A stretch of DNA of 28,520 bases from UMGS1052 sp045532035 (GTDB lineage Bacteria; Bacillota; Clostridia; Oscillospirales; CAG-382): positions 1 to 28,520 of the forward strand of contig JAZSFD010000112.1 in assembly GCA_045532035.1 (NCBI GenBank), in the 5' to 3' direction. Below the pieces are notes generated by a model that saw only the letters and a program-made list of their open reading frames with translations, made no database searches and was not told the origin of the DNA. The translations under genes were made by a program, and so were the position numbers. Below are positions 14,442 to 22,590 of the stretch, one piece after another (position 1 is the first letter of the stretch; each line of letters starts with the position of its first letter).

Positions 14442-14477
14442 ATGTACAGATTTTTTGAATCACGAAAGGAGAGCAAC

Positions 14478-15053
14478 ATGGCGGGATTTACAAAAAAGGC
14501 TATTATTGACTCCTTTTATAAGCTTTTAGTGAAAAAACAGCTCAATCAGATCACCGTAAAGGATATAGTTACCGACTGCGGCGTTAACCGCAACTCTTTT
14601 TATTATTACTTTGAGGACATCCCCTCTCTCCTTTCGGAAGAAATTGAAGTTTTATGCCGGAATCTGATCGACAGCTATACAGAGTTTGACTCAATAGAAG
14701 AATGGCTGTATCATGTGGTAAATCTTGCGCAGGACAACAAGAAGATAATTCACAACTGCATTGCTTTTGTTGATCCGTCTGTTTGTGAAAAGTTTCTATC
14801 AAGGCTATTCACACACATTGTCACAAAGCATATCGAAAAAGCTGCAGCCCAGAGCTGTGTTTCGGAAACCGACCGAGAAATAATTGTAAGACTGTTCATT
14901 TATCAGTACACAGGCATCTTCCTTGACTGGATTAGAAGAGGAATGCCCGAAGATATCGGCGAAGCCATCAAACGGATGTGCTATTTGCAGGAGGGTTCTC
15001 TTGCAATGATGGTTTCCAAATCAAGCGACAAAACCCCCGATAACAACACTTAA
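14478..15053 (+). CDS. TetR/AcrR family transcriptional regulator
   Basis: This 191-residue protein has an N-terminal TetR DNA-binding domain. FTKKAIIDSFYKLL is helix 1, and ITVKDIVTDCGVNRNSFYYYFEDIPSLL (about 25-52) is the helix-turn-helix with the usual FYYYF ending. The C-terminal ligand domain (about 60-191) is divergent and I cannot assign a ligand. ATG 14478 has AAGGAG (14465-14470), whereas the upstream in-frame ATG at 14442 begins inside the promoter. It lies directly before the DUF308-FakB-FakA series, separated by a terminator and a promoter region with inverted repeats. Control of that operon, perhaps in response to fatty acids as for other TetR lipid regulators, is an inference. 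Confidence 0.9.
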   Translation: MAGFTKKAIIDSFYKLLVKKQLNQITVKDIVTDCGVNRNSFYYYFEDIPSLLSEEIEVLCRNLIDSYTEFDSIEEWLYHVVNLAQDNKKIIHNCIAFVDPSVCEKFLSRLFTHIVTKHIEKAAAQSCVSETDREIIVRLFIYQYTGIFLDWIRRGMPEDIGEAIKRMCYLQEGSLAMMVSKSSDKTPDNNT

Positions 15054-15087
15054 ATTCAGACATTTTCGACAGAATGTCTGAATTTTT
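15052..15087 (+). terminator. Terminator after the TetR gene
   Basis: A 13-bp perfect stem (15052-15064 with 15073-15085) with an 8-nt loop ends in a T-run to 15087. The stem begins inside the TetR stop codon. It makes the downstream operon depend on its own promoter. Confidence 0.88.
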
Positions 15088-15090
15088 GAC

Positions 15091-15169
15091 ATTTGCGCCA
15101 AATTGACCATACAAACAGATATTAAAAACTTTTATAATGTAATCATGAAAAAGTGTGAAATCTGCACTT
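15091..15169 (+). promoter_or_regulatory. Promoter region of the DUF308-FakAB operon with candidate operators
   Basis: A perfect TATAAT lies at 15133-15138 with a poor -35 at 17-bp spacing (TACAAA, 15110-15115), as expected for a regulated or activator-assisted promoter. Two inverted repeats flank it: ATTTG-CGC-CAAAT (15091-15103) upstream and AAGTG-N9-CACTT (15151-15169) just after the predicted transcription start. Either could be a TetR-type operator. These are short repeats and could be chance. Confidence 0.45.
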
Positions 15170-15190
15170 GTATATTTAAGGAGGATTTAT

Positions 15191-15778
15191 ATGCGTTCTA
15201 CCAAGCCTATGCTTACGGCAAAAATCGGTTATATTGTAATGTCCGCATTATGTGCAATTTGCGGAATTGCTCTTGTGATCGGAAACAAAAGCCTTATTCT
15301 GTCCGATTTTGGTACCCTGATCGGCATTTTTATGATTGTTTTCGGTGCTGTGAAGCTTGTTGGATATTTTTCGAAAGATCTCTTCCGTCTTGCTTTTCAA
15401 CATGATATGGCATCAGGATTGCTCATGACGATCATCGGAGTTTTTGTGCTTTTCAAACCGGATGAAGCTGCAAACTACATTCATATCATACTCGGGCTGC
15501 TTGCCGCTGCAGACGGTCTTTTGAAGATCCAGATCGCTTTAGATTCAAAAAAATTCGGCATCAGTCTCTGGTGGCTGATCTTTGTTGTGGCAATTCTTTG
15601 CTGCTGTGTCGGTCTTAGTCTCCTTTTCAGGCCCGGCGAATTTTTGCGTCTCATGACGCTCTTTGTCGGTATTATGCTTATGACCGAAGGAGTACTTAAT
15701 CTTCTGGTCGTTATCTTCACTGTCAAGATCATAAAGCATCAGAAGGCCGATGAAATAAACGACGAAAGTGAAGAATGA
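15191..15778 (+). CDS. DUF308/HdeD-like membrane protein
   Basis: This 195-residue protein is predicted to have six membrane helices. The first pair spans about residues 10-55 (IGYIVMSALCAICGIALVI, FGTLIGIFMIVFGAVKLVGY). The middle pair follows FQHDMASGLLMTIIGVFVLFKP. The last pair (LWWLIFVVAILCCCVGLSLLF, LMTLFVGIMLMTEGVLNLLVVIF) precedes a charged tail. The repeated two-helix units with F-x-P or G-x-x-x-x-G turns are typical of DUF308 (PF03729). The molecular function of this family is not established. ATG 15191 has AAGGAGG (15179-15185). It is first in a long operon and 25 nt before a DegV/FakB gene. A link to membrane or acid stress is only by analogy with HdeD. Confidence 0.85.
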   Translation: MRSTKPMLTAKIGYIVMSALCAICGIALVIGNKSLILSDFGTLIGIFMIVFGAVKLVGYFSKDLFRLAFQHDMASGLLMTIIGVFVLFKPDEAANYIHIILGLLAAADGLLKIQIALDSKKFGISLWWLIFVVAILCCCVGLSLLFRPGEFLRLMTLFVGIMLMTEGVLNLLVVIFTVKIIKHQKADEINDESEE

Positions 15779-15803
15779 TTCTCATTAACGAAAGGACTCT
15801 ATT

Positions 15804-16697
15804 ATGAACAAAATAAAAGTCATTACCGACTCCTGTTCGGATCTTTCTCCCGAACTGCTTGAAAAATACGACCTCGACTATGCTCGTATGAACACGGTAT
15901 GTGACGAAAAAACAACTCCCGCCTCCCTTTCCTGGGAGTACTACTCCCCCACTGAGTTTTATTCTCTTATGCGTGAGGGAAAGCGTATCACCACGACACA
16001 GGTGCCTGTCGAAGAGTTCCAGCGAATATTCAGTGAATATATTTCGCAAGGATACGATATTATTTATATTGGCTGCAGTAATAAACTGTCAGGTTCTATA
16101 AACACAGGTTCTCTTGTGGCTAAAAAAATGATGGAAGAAAAACCAGGTGCAAAAATCGTATGCATCGATTCCCTCAACGCAAGTGTTGGCATCGGAATGC
16201 TTGCCATCCGCGCGTCCGAGCTTGTTCGCGAAGGACTGGATATTGATACAATAGAAAAAAGAATACTTGATATAAGAAATAATGTACGACAGTATGTGAC
16301 AGTACACTCTCTTGAATTTTTGAAAAGAGCGGGACGCGTTACAGGCTCCGCTGCGTTCTTCGGAAATCTTCTCGGCGTAAAACCGATCCTTATCTGTGAC
16401 GCTTTAGGCTATAACACAGCCATGAAAAAAGTCAAGGGCAGAGCCGCCTCTATGAAGGAGCTTGTTGCTTTATTGAAAGATACCATAGTCGACGCCGAAA
16501 AGCAGACTGTGTACATTATTAATTCCGACTGTGACAAAGGTGAGCTTGAGCAGTTCAAACAGATGGTTTTATCCGAGATAAACTGCATGGAGATATGTGT
16601 CCTGACCCTCGGGCCGATAATCGGCGCCTCGATCGGTCCTGACGCCATCGGATTGTTTGCTTTCGGACAAGAGGTAACATACAAAAGCGGAGAGTGA
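15804..16697 (+). CDS. DegV family fatty-acid-binding protein (FakB-type)
   Basis: DegV/FakB proteins bind a fatty acid whose carboxylate is phosphorylated by FakA to give acyl-phosphate. This 297-residue protein has VITDSCSDLSPELL (6-19), the TTTQVP loop (63-68) corresponding to the carboxylate-binding Thr/Ser loop, and GCSNKLSGSINTG (90-102). The late LEFLKRAGRVTGSAAFFGNLLGVKPIL block is also a family hallmark. The loop has Thr-Thr-Gln-Val-Pro, not the common TSQP, which may tune ligand choice. AAAGGA precedes the ATG. The FakA-like gene begins 6 nt after its stop, so the pair is almost certainly a functional unit. The bound acyl chain is unknown. Confidence 0.92.
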   Translation: MNKIKVITDSCSDLSPELLEKYDLDYARMNTVCDEKTTPASLSWEYYSPTEFYSLMREGKRITTTQVPVEEFQRIFSEYISQGYDIIYIGCSNKLSGSINTGSLVAKKMMEEKPGAKIVCIDSLNASVGIGMLAIRASELVREGLDIDTIEKRILDIRNNVRQYVTVHSLEFLKRAGRVTGSAAFFGNLLGVKPILICDALGYNTAMKKVKGRAASMKELVALLKDTIVDAEKQTVYIINSDCDKGELEQFKQMVLSEINCMEICVLTLGPIIGASIGPDAIGLFAFGQEVTYKSGE

Positions 16698-16703
16698 ATA
16701 CCG

Positions 16704-18353
16704 ATGAATGAAACAACATATTTGACAGGAAAAATGTATCTCGATCTTATTCGCGGCGGTGCATCAAATCTGCGTGATCATGTCAAGACGGTCAATGATC
16801 TTAACGTCTTCCCTATTCCCGATGGAGATACAGGTGACAATATGCTTTTGACAATGCTCGGCGGTGCTGATGTAATGACTTCTGCAGAAAGCATTTCTTC
16901 TGCCTCGTCCGAAGTGGCAAAAGGAATGCTGCTCGGTGCTCGAGGAAACTCGGGGGTCATTCTCTCACAGTTTTTTGACGGCATCGCAGCAGGGCTTGAC
17001 GGTCTCAAAACAGCCGACGCAAACGCCGTCGGCTCAGCTTTCAGGCTTGGAGTTGAACACGCCTACGATTCGGTTCTGCGCCCCACAGAAGGCACAATCC
17101 TTACTGTAGCAAAGGAAGCAACGGATTTTGCCTGCGAATCGGGCGCATCAGATCTTGAAAGCTTTATCCAGGCTTTTATCGACGAAGCAAAGCGCTCTCT
17201 TGAGCGCACGCCCGAGCTTTTAACGGTGCTTAAAAAGGCGGGAGTTGTCGATTCGGGAGGAGCAGGACTCATATATATCATGGAGGGGATGTTAGGCACC
17301 CTCAGAGGTGAAAAATGTGACGATACGAGTTTTGTTCCCGAAAAAAAGAAAGATTCGATTGATCTTTCTCTCTTTGACGAAAACTCAAATATGACCTTCG
17401 GATATTGTACAGAGCTGCTTGTCCGACTCCAAAACTCAAAAACGGACATTAAGAGTTTTAACACAGATTCGGTTACCTCTTTCCTTGAAACGGTCGGCGA
17501 TTCTATAGTTGCAGTCAAAACAGATTCGGTTCTCAAAATTCATGTTCACACATTGACTCCCGAAAAAGTTCTTGAATTTTGCAGAAAATTCGGAGAATTT
17601 CTTACTGTAAAGATCGAAAACATGACCTTGCAGCATTCCAACAACGATGCTGTCGATGGGGCGCATAATACCCCTGCAAAAGAACATACAAAATACGCAG
17701 TTGTTGCAGTCGCTTCGGGAGACGGAGTCAAAAACACTTTCCGTGACATGGGTGCGGATGTTATCGTTGACGGAGGACAAAGCATGAACCCATCAACAGA
17801 GGATTTCGTTCACGCTTTTGACCAAGCAAACGCCGACAACATTTTTGTTTTCCCGAACAACAGCAACATTATACTTGCTGCAAAGCAAGCTGCAAGTATT
17901 TATAAAAACAGCAATATTTATGTAATCGAAAGCAAAACCATCGGCGACGGCTATGCCGCCTTATCAATGCTCAATCTCGATCTTGAAAATCCCGATGAGA
18001 TACTGGGTGAGTTTACGCTTGCCATGGAAGGTGTCGTCACTGCCGAAATATCAAAAAGCGTCAGAGATTCTTCAATGCAGGACGGGGTGCCGGTACTGTG
18101 CGGCGATTATATCGGAATCGTTGGAAAAGAAATACTCACATCAAACAGTTCCCGCATAGACGCCGCCTTGAACACTGTTGAAAAAGCAGGCTTTTTGGAT
18201 CACGATATCGTGATTATTATTAGAGGAATTGATTCAACGGAACAAGAAGCAGAGCTTATATCGAGACATATAAAAAATAACAATCCTCTCGCAGAAGTCT
18301 ATACAATAGACGGAGGTCAGGATATTTACAGCTATATTCTTGTGGCTGAATAA
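16704..18353 (+). CDS. FakA-like fatty acid kinase (DAK2 domain protein)
   Basis: FakA uses ATP to phosphorylate fatty acids held by FakB. The 549 residues match the family. The DhaL/DAK2 kinase domain spans about 1-205, with the Mg-ATP motif NVFPIPDGDTGDNM (34-47, Asp40 and Asp42), GARGNSGVILSQFFDG, and TVLKKAGVVDSGGAGLIYIMEGML. A central domain (about 240-315, with LKIHVHTLTPEKVLEF) and a C-terminal DAK1_2/DegV-like domain (about 330-549, ending IYTIDGGQDIYSYILVAE) follow. Residue 45 is Asp where many members have Thr (DGDTGTN). It lies between degV and a dehydratase-like gene with 6- and 9-nt gaps. It is a much better fit to FakA than to dihydroxyacetone kinase, since no DhaK is present. 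Confidence 0.92.
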   Translation: MNETTYLTGKMYLDLIRGGASNLRDHVKTVNDLNVFPIPDGDTGDNMLLTMLGGADVMTSAESISSASSEVAKGMLLGARGNSGVILSQFFDGIAAGLDGLKTADANAVGSAFRLGVEHAYDSVLRPTEGTILTVAKEATDFACESGASDLESFIQAFIDEAKRSLERTPELLTVLKKAGVVDSGGAGLIYIMEGMLGTLRGEKCDDTSFVPEKKKDSIDLSLFDENSNMTFGYCTELLVRLQNSKTDIKSFNTDSVTSFLETVGDSIVAVKTDSVLKIHVHTLTPEKVLEFCRKFGEFLTVKIENMTLQHSNNDAVDGAHNTPAKEHTKYAVVAVASGDGVKNTFRDMGADVIVDGGQSMNPSTEDFVHAFDQANADNIFVFPNNSNIILAAKQAASIYKNSNIYVIESKTIGDGYAALSMLNLDLENPDEILGEFTLAMEGVVTAEISKSVRDSSMQDGVPVLCGDYIGIVGKEILTSNSSRIDAALNTVEKAGFLDHDIVIIIRGIDSTEQEAELISRHIKNNNPLAEVYTIDGGQDIYSYILVAE

Positions 18354-18362
18354 GGAGTACAT

Positions 18363-19673
18363 ATGGCAAAAAACAATGCTGTGACAGAGGAGCATTCCGA
18401 AAGCACGCATCTCTTCCAAACACCGGAATTTACCAAGGAAATGAAGCAGACCCACACAATTCTGTCTCCCGATATTTTTCCATTGCATATGGAGCTGATA
18501 AAGCAGATATTCATCATGTATGGTTATAAGCTCGAGGTGCTCAGATGTGAGGGCAAAAAAGTAATTGACACGGGACTCAAATATCTGCACAACGATATGT
18601 GTTATCCCGCAATCTGCCTCAGCGGTCAGCAGTTGTATGCACTGACACAAGGCGATTACGACCTTGACAAGGTCGCGCTGATACAGTTTCAGACCGGCGG
18701 AGGATGCCGCGCGTCAAATTATATCTGGCTTCTGAGAAAAGCGCTTCACAACATGGGACTTGGTCACATTCCTGTAATCTCGCTGAGCTTCCACAGCATT
18801 GAAAAGCACAGCGGTTTCAAAGCCTCCCCTTCTCTGATTTTCAAAGGGCTTATTTCCATTGTGTATGGAGATATGCTTATGCTTCTGCGCAACCAGATAA
18901 AGCCTTATGAAAAGAACACCGGAGAAACACAGGCTCTTGTTGACAAGTGGATAGCATATCTTGTGGAGCAATTGAAGCATAACAAAGGACTTATCGGCAA
19001 ATCTCTGAAAAATAATCTTCGTCTTATGGCGGAGGATTTCAGCAAAATCGAAAGACTTGACATCCAAAAGACCAAAGTCGGAATTGTCGGTGAAATCTAT
19101 GTTAAGTATTCCCAATTCGGAAACAACGGGCTTGAAGCGTTTTTGGAATCCCAGGATTGCGAGTTCATGGTTCCGGGCGTTCTCGGATTCTTCCAGTTCA
19201 TGTTCGACAATCGTATAACAGATTATGATCTTTACGGCGGCAGTAAGATGAAGCAAATAATATCCAAGCTTGGACTTTCAGCTTCAAACAAAATAGAAAA
19301 GATCATGCATGACATATTGAAAGACTATCCGCAATTTACCGTACCAGCACCTTTTTCGAGGATAAAAGAGCTCGGTGATCTTGTAATAGGCCGAGGGGTT
19401 CGAATGGGCGAAGGATGGCTGCTGCCTGCCGAAATTGCAGAGCTTATCGAAAACGGATATAACAATATTGTTTGCGCCCAGCCCTTTGGCTGTCTGCCAA
19501 ATCACATCGTCGGAAAAGGCGTTATCAGAACACTTCGTGAGCTTTATCCCGATGCAAACATATGCCCCGTCGACTACGATGCAGGCGCATCAAAGGTTAA
19601 CCAGGAAAACCGCATAAAGCTTATGCTTGCTGTTGCGAAGGAGGGAAAGAAAATTGAAAAAATTAGGTCTTGA
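18363..19673 (+). CDS. 2-hydroxyacyl-CoA dehydratase D-component-like protein (COG3581 type)
   Basis: This 436-residue protein resembles the C-terminal module of large clostridial activase/dehydratase proteins (COG3581-like). Cysteines lie in conserved-looking contexts: C62 (LRCEG), C80 and C85 (NDMCYPAICLSGQQ), C115 (TGGGCRASNY), C371 and C377 (VCAQPFGCLPNHI) and C401 (ICPVDYDAG), which could bind an iron-sulfur cluster. A Rossmann-like middle part begins KVGIVGEIYVKYSQFGNNG. The catalysed reaction is unknown. Classical HgdA/HgdB substrate subunits are absent from the window. The ATG has AAGGAG overlapping the end of the FakA-like gene. Its 3' end overlaps the activase gene by 20 nt, so the two proteins are probably partners. 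Confidence 0.82.
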   Translation: MAKNNAVTEEHSESTHLFQTPEFTKEMKQTHTILSPDIFPLHMELIKQIFIMYGYKLEVLRCEGKKVIDTGLKYLHNDMCYPAICLSGQQLYALTQGDYDLDKVALIQFQTGGGCRASNYIWLLRKALHNMGLGHIPVISLSFHSIEKHSGFKASPSLIFKGLISIVYGDMLMLLRNQIKPYEKNTGETQALVDKWIAYLVEQLKHNKGLIGKSLKNNLRLMAEDFSKIERLDIQKTKVGIVGEIYVKYSQFGNNGLEAFLESQDCEFMVPGVLGFFQFMFDNRITDYDLYGGSKMKQIISKLGLSASNKIEKIMHDILKDYPQFTVPAPFSRIKELGDLVIGRGVRMGEGWLLPAEIAELIENGYNNIVCAQPFGCLPNHIVGKGVIRTLRELYPDANICPVDYDAGASKVNQENRIKLMLAVAKEGKKIEKIRS

Positions 19674-22590
19674 CCTCGGTTCGACAACAGTGAAATGTGT
19701 TGTTATAGATGAAAACGGAGAAATTCTCTTTTCAAAATACGAAAGGCATATGTCCCGTATCACCGCTGTAGCCTCGACTCTTCTTTCTGAAATATCATCT
19801 GCGTTCGGCAACGAAGAAATGCTGATTGCAGTGTCAGGCTCAGCAGGTATGGGAATTGCAAATGATCTCGGCCTTCCTTTTGTGCAGGAGGTATATGCCA
19901 CCCGCACAGCTGTCCTCAAAAATCACCCTAAGACCAATATTGTGGTCGAACTTGGCGGTGAGGATGCAAAAATACTTTTTCTGAACGGTGCGCTTGAAGT
20001 GAGAATGAACGGAAGCTGTGCCGGCGGAACAGGAGCTTTCATAGATCAGATGGCAACACTTCTTGCAATTGAGCCGGATATGCTTGATGAGCTGGCGGAG
20101 GATCATGACAAAATCTATACCATAGCCTCCCGCTGCGGAGTTTTTGCAAAGTCTGACGTACAGCCGCTTATCAACCAGGGTGCAAGAAAAGAAAACATCG
20201 CTGCAAGTATTTTTCATGCTGTGGTAAATCAGACTGTTGCAGGACTTGCTCAGGGGCGAGAGCTTGAAGGAAACATCCTCTATCTCGGAGGTCCCCTCAC
20301 CTTCTTTTCACAGCTCAGAAAAGCTTTTGACGACCAACTGAAGATAAACGGCATCTGCCCTGAAAACTCTCTTCTTTATGTTGCGCTTGGAGCGGCATAC
20401 TCTGACGAAGCAAAAAAGTTTTTGCCATCCCACCTTTCAGATATCATAAAGAACTATTCATCAAGCACAGGCTATAACAGCTGTAAGCCGTTATTTACAA
20501 GCAAAAAAGAATATGATGAGTTCCTGAGTCGTCATACCTCAAATTCATCAATGATTAAAAAAATCGACTCGCCAGCAAAAGAAATGTTTCTCGGTATCGA
20601 CGCCGGCTCTACTACCGTGAAAGCGCTTTTGTGCGATGAGGACGGAAACATCTTCAGAGAATTTTATCGCAATAACAGCGGAAATCCCGTTCCGCTTATC
20701 AAAGAGTATCTTGAACAGTTATATAATGAATATCCCGATATCAACATAGTGTCTTCAGCAGTGACAGGCTATGGCGAGGACATTATTAAAAACGCATTTC
20801 ATATCAACCACGGAATCGTTGAAACTGTTGCCCACTATACTGCGGCTTCCCGTTTCTGCCCCGATGTAGATTTCATCGTCGATATCGGAGGACAGGACAT
20901 AAAATGCTTCAAAATACGCTCGGGTGCAATCGACAGCCTATTCCTTAATGAAGCGTGCTCGTCGGGTTGCGGCTCTTTTCTTCAGACCTTTGCTTCTATT
21001 CTCGGATACACGCCCGAAGAATTTGCCAAGATCGGTCTTTTCGCCGATGCACCCGTTGATCTCGGTTCGCGCTGTACTGTTTTCATGAACAGTTCTGTCA
21101 AACAAGCTCAAAAAGACGGCGCAAGCGTTGAAAATATTTCTGCAGGGCTTTCAATAAGCGTTGTCAAGAACGCCCTTTACAAGGTCATAAGATGTGCAAA
21201 CACCGACAATCTCGGAAAAAACATCGTTGTCCAGGGCGGAACTTTTCTCAACGATGCAGTGCTCAGAGCTTTTGAGCTTGACATAGGAAGAAATGTTATT
21301 CGTCCATCAGTTTCCGGACTGATGGGAGCCTATGGTGCGGCACTTTATGCAAGGTCTCACATTACAGACGACAATGGCGTTCTTTCGCGTGAACAGCTTT
21401 CAGCCTTTTCTCACACAGTCAAAGCGGTCACCTGCAACGGATGCAGCAATCATTGCAAGCTTACCATCAACACTTTCTCTGACGGTGGCTCATATATTGC
21501 GGGAAACCGATGTGACAGACCGATCAGGAACAGCACAGAGAATACAAACCTTGATCTTTTCGAACACAAGAATAAACTGCTTGATGAATACAGAAAAAAT
21601 GATATCGATCGGTCAAAGAAAACTGTTGGCATTCCCATGGGATTAAATATGTATGAACTTCTCCCCTTCTGGCATAAGCTTTTTACAGAGCTTGGCTTCA
21701 ATGTCATCGTTTCAGAAAGGTCCTCCCACAAGCTCTACCGCAATGGTCAGCACACAATCCCATCAGATACCGCGTGCTATCCCGCAAAGCTCATACACGG
21801 TCACATCGAGTCGCTTATCGAACAGTCACCCGATATTATTTTTTATCCATGTATGACATACAATGTGGACGAACAACTTGGCGACAATCACTACAATTGC
21901 CCTGTCGTTGCATACTATCCCAAGGTCATAAAGTCAAATGTAAAGCAACTATCCGACACCGTTTTTATAGACGGCTTTATAGGAATACACCTCAAAAAAG
22001 AGTTTACATCGCACTTTGTGAAGCTCATGGCGGCAAATGGATTTGATCTTGAAATGAAAGCTGTTCGTAATGCCGCAAGACTTGCATATGCAGAATATGA
22101 TAAGCATATGGCTGCCCTCAGATCAAAAGCAGATGAATATATTTCGTATGCCAAGGCAAACAATAAGCCTGTCATCGTGCTGTGCGGCAGACCTTATCAC
22201 ATTGATCCGGAGATCAATCATGGAATATCCCGACTGATTTGCGAGCTCGGCGCTGTCGTTGTAACCGAAGATTCGGTAAGCTCAAACATTTCAAAGTTCA
22301 AAACAAGCGTTCTCAACCAATGGACATACCATTCCCGTCTTTATGCGGCGGCAAAATTTGTTGCAAACAACACTGATGCAAAGCTTGATATGAATCTTGT
22401 CCAGCTTGTTTCCTTCGGATGCGGAGTTGATGCCGTTACAACTGATGAAACAAGATCGATAATTGAAAGCACAGGCAAGATATATACCCAGATCAAGATA
22501 GATGAAATTTCAAATCTCGGCGCTGTCAAAATACGATTAAGAAGCCTTTTTGCAGTGATGAACGACAAAAAAAGTGAGGTGGGAAAATGA
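19654..22590 (+). CDS. Double acyl-CoA dehydratase activase with DUF2229 domain
   Basis: This 978-residue protein has two BadF/BadG/HgdC-type ATPase modules in tandem, then a DUF2229-like part (COG3580). Module 1 (about 3-250) starts LGLDLGSTTVKCVV and has C122 (NGSCAGGTGAF) and C161 (ASRCGVFAKSDV). Module 2 (about 311-565) starts LGIDAGSTTVKALL and has C435/C439 (NEACSSGCGSF) and C474 (GSRCTVFMNSSV). These cysteines match those that hold the [4Fe-4S] cluster in HgdC dimers. Next comes a Cys cluster C594, C597, C601 with C620. The DUF2229 region (about 655-880) has C708 (SDTACYPAK), C733 and C749. TTG 19654 is chosen because AAGGAGGG (19638-19645) lies 8 nt upstream. The family's role is ATP-driven low-potential electron transfer. 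The partner reaction here is unknown. Confidence 0.88.
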   Translation: MKKLGLDLGSTTVKCVVIDENGEILFSKYERHMSRITAVASTLLSEISSAFGNEEMLIAVSGSAGMGIANDLGLPFVQEVYATRTAVLKNHPKTNIVVELGGEDAKILFLNGALEVRMNGSCAGGTGAFIDQMATLLAIEPDMLDELAEDHDKIYTIASRCGVFAKSDVQPLINQGARKENIAASIFHAVVNQTVAGLAQGRELEGNILYLGGPLTFFSQLRKAFDDQLKINGICPENSLLYVALGAAYSDEAKKFLPSHLSDIIKNYSSSTGYNSCKPLFTSKKEYDEFLSRHTSNSSMIKKIDSPAKEMFLGIDAGSTTVKALLCDEDGNIFREFYRNNSGNPVPLIKEYLEQLYNEYPDINIVSSAVTGYGEDIIKNAFHINHGIVETVAHYTAASRFCPDVDFIVDIGGQDIKCFKIRSGAIDSLFLNEACSSGCGSFLQTFASILGYTPEEFAKIGLFADAPVDLGSRCTVFMNSSVKQAQKDGASVENISAGLSISVVKNALYKVIRCANTDNLGKNIVVQGGTFLNDAVLRAFELDIGRNVIRPSVSGLMGAYGAALYARSHITDDNGVLSREQLSAFSHTVKAVTCNGCSNHCKLTINTFSDGGSYIAGNRCDRPIRNSTENTNLDLFEHKNKLLDEYRKNDIDRSKKTVGIPMGLNMYELLPFWHKLFTELGFNVIVSERSSHKLYRNGQHTIPSDTACYPAKLIHGHIESLIEQSPDIIFYPCMTYNVDEQLGDNHYNCPVVAYYPKVIKSNVKQLSDTVFIDGFIGIHLKKEFTSHFVKLMAANGFDLEMKAVRNAARLAYAEYDKHMAALRSKADEYISYAKANNKPVIVLCGRPYHIDPEINHGISRLICELGAVVVTEDSVSSNISKFKTSVLNQWTYHSRLYAAAKFVANNTDAKLDMNLVQLVSFGCGVDAVTTDETRSIIESTGKIYTQIKIDEISNLGAVKIRLRSLFAVMNDKKSEVGK

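Noticed and set aside
14442..14477. Upstream ATG for the TetR gene adding 12 residues
   Set aside because: It begins within one base of the -10 box and would be at or before the transcript start. ATG 14478 has AAGGAG.
19654..19673. Frameshift splitting one large activase-dehydratase gene
   Set aside because: The order of modules differs from the fused proteins, the downstream gene has its own strong ribosome binding site, and both proteins end and start at natural domain borders. Overlapping genes fit better.
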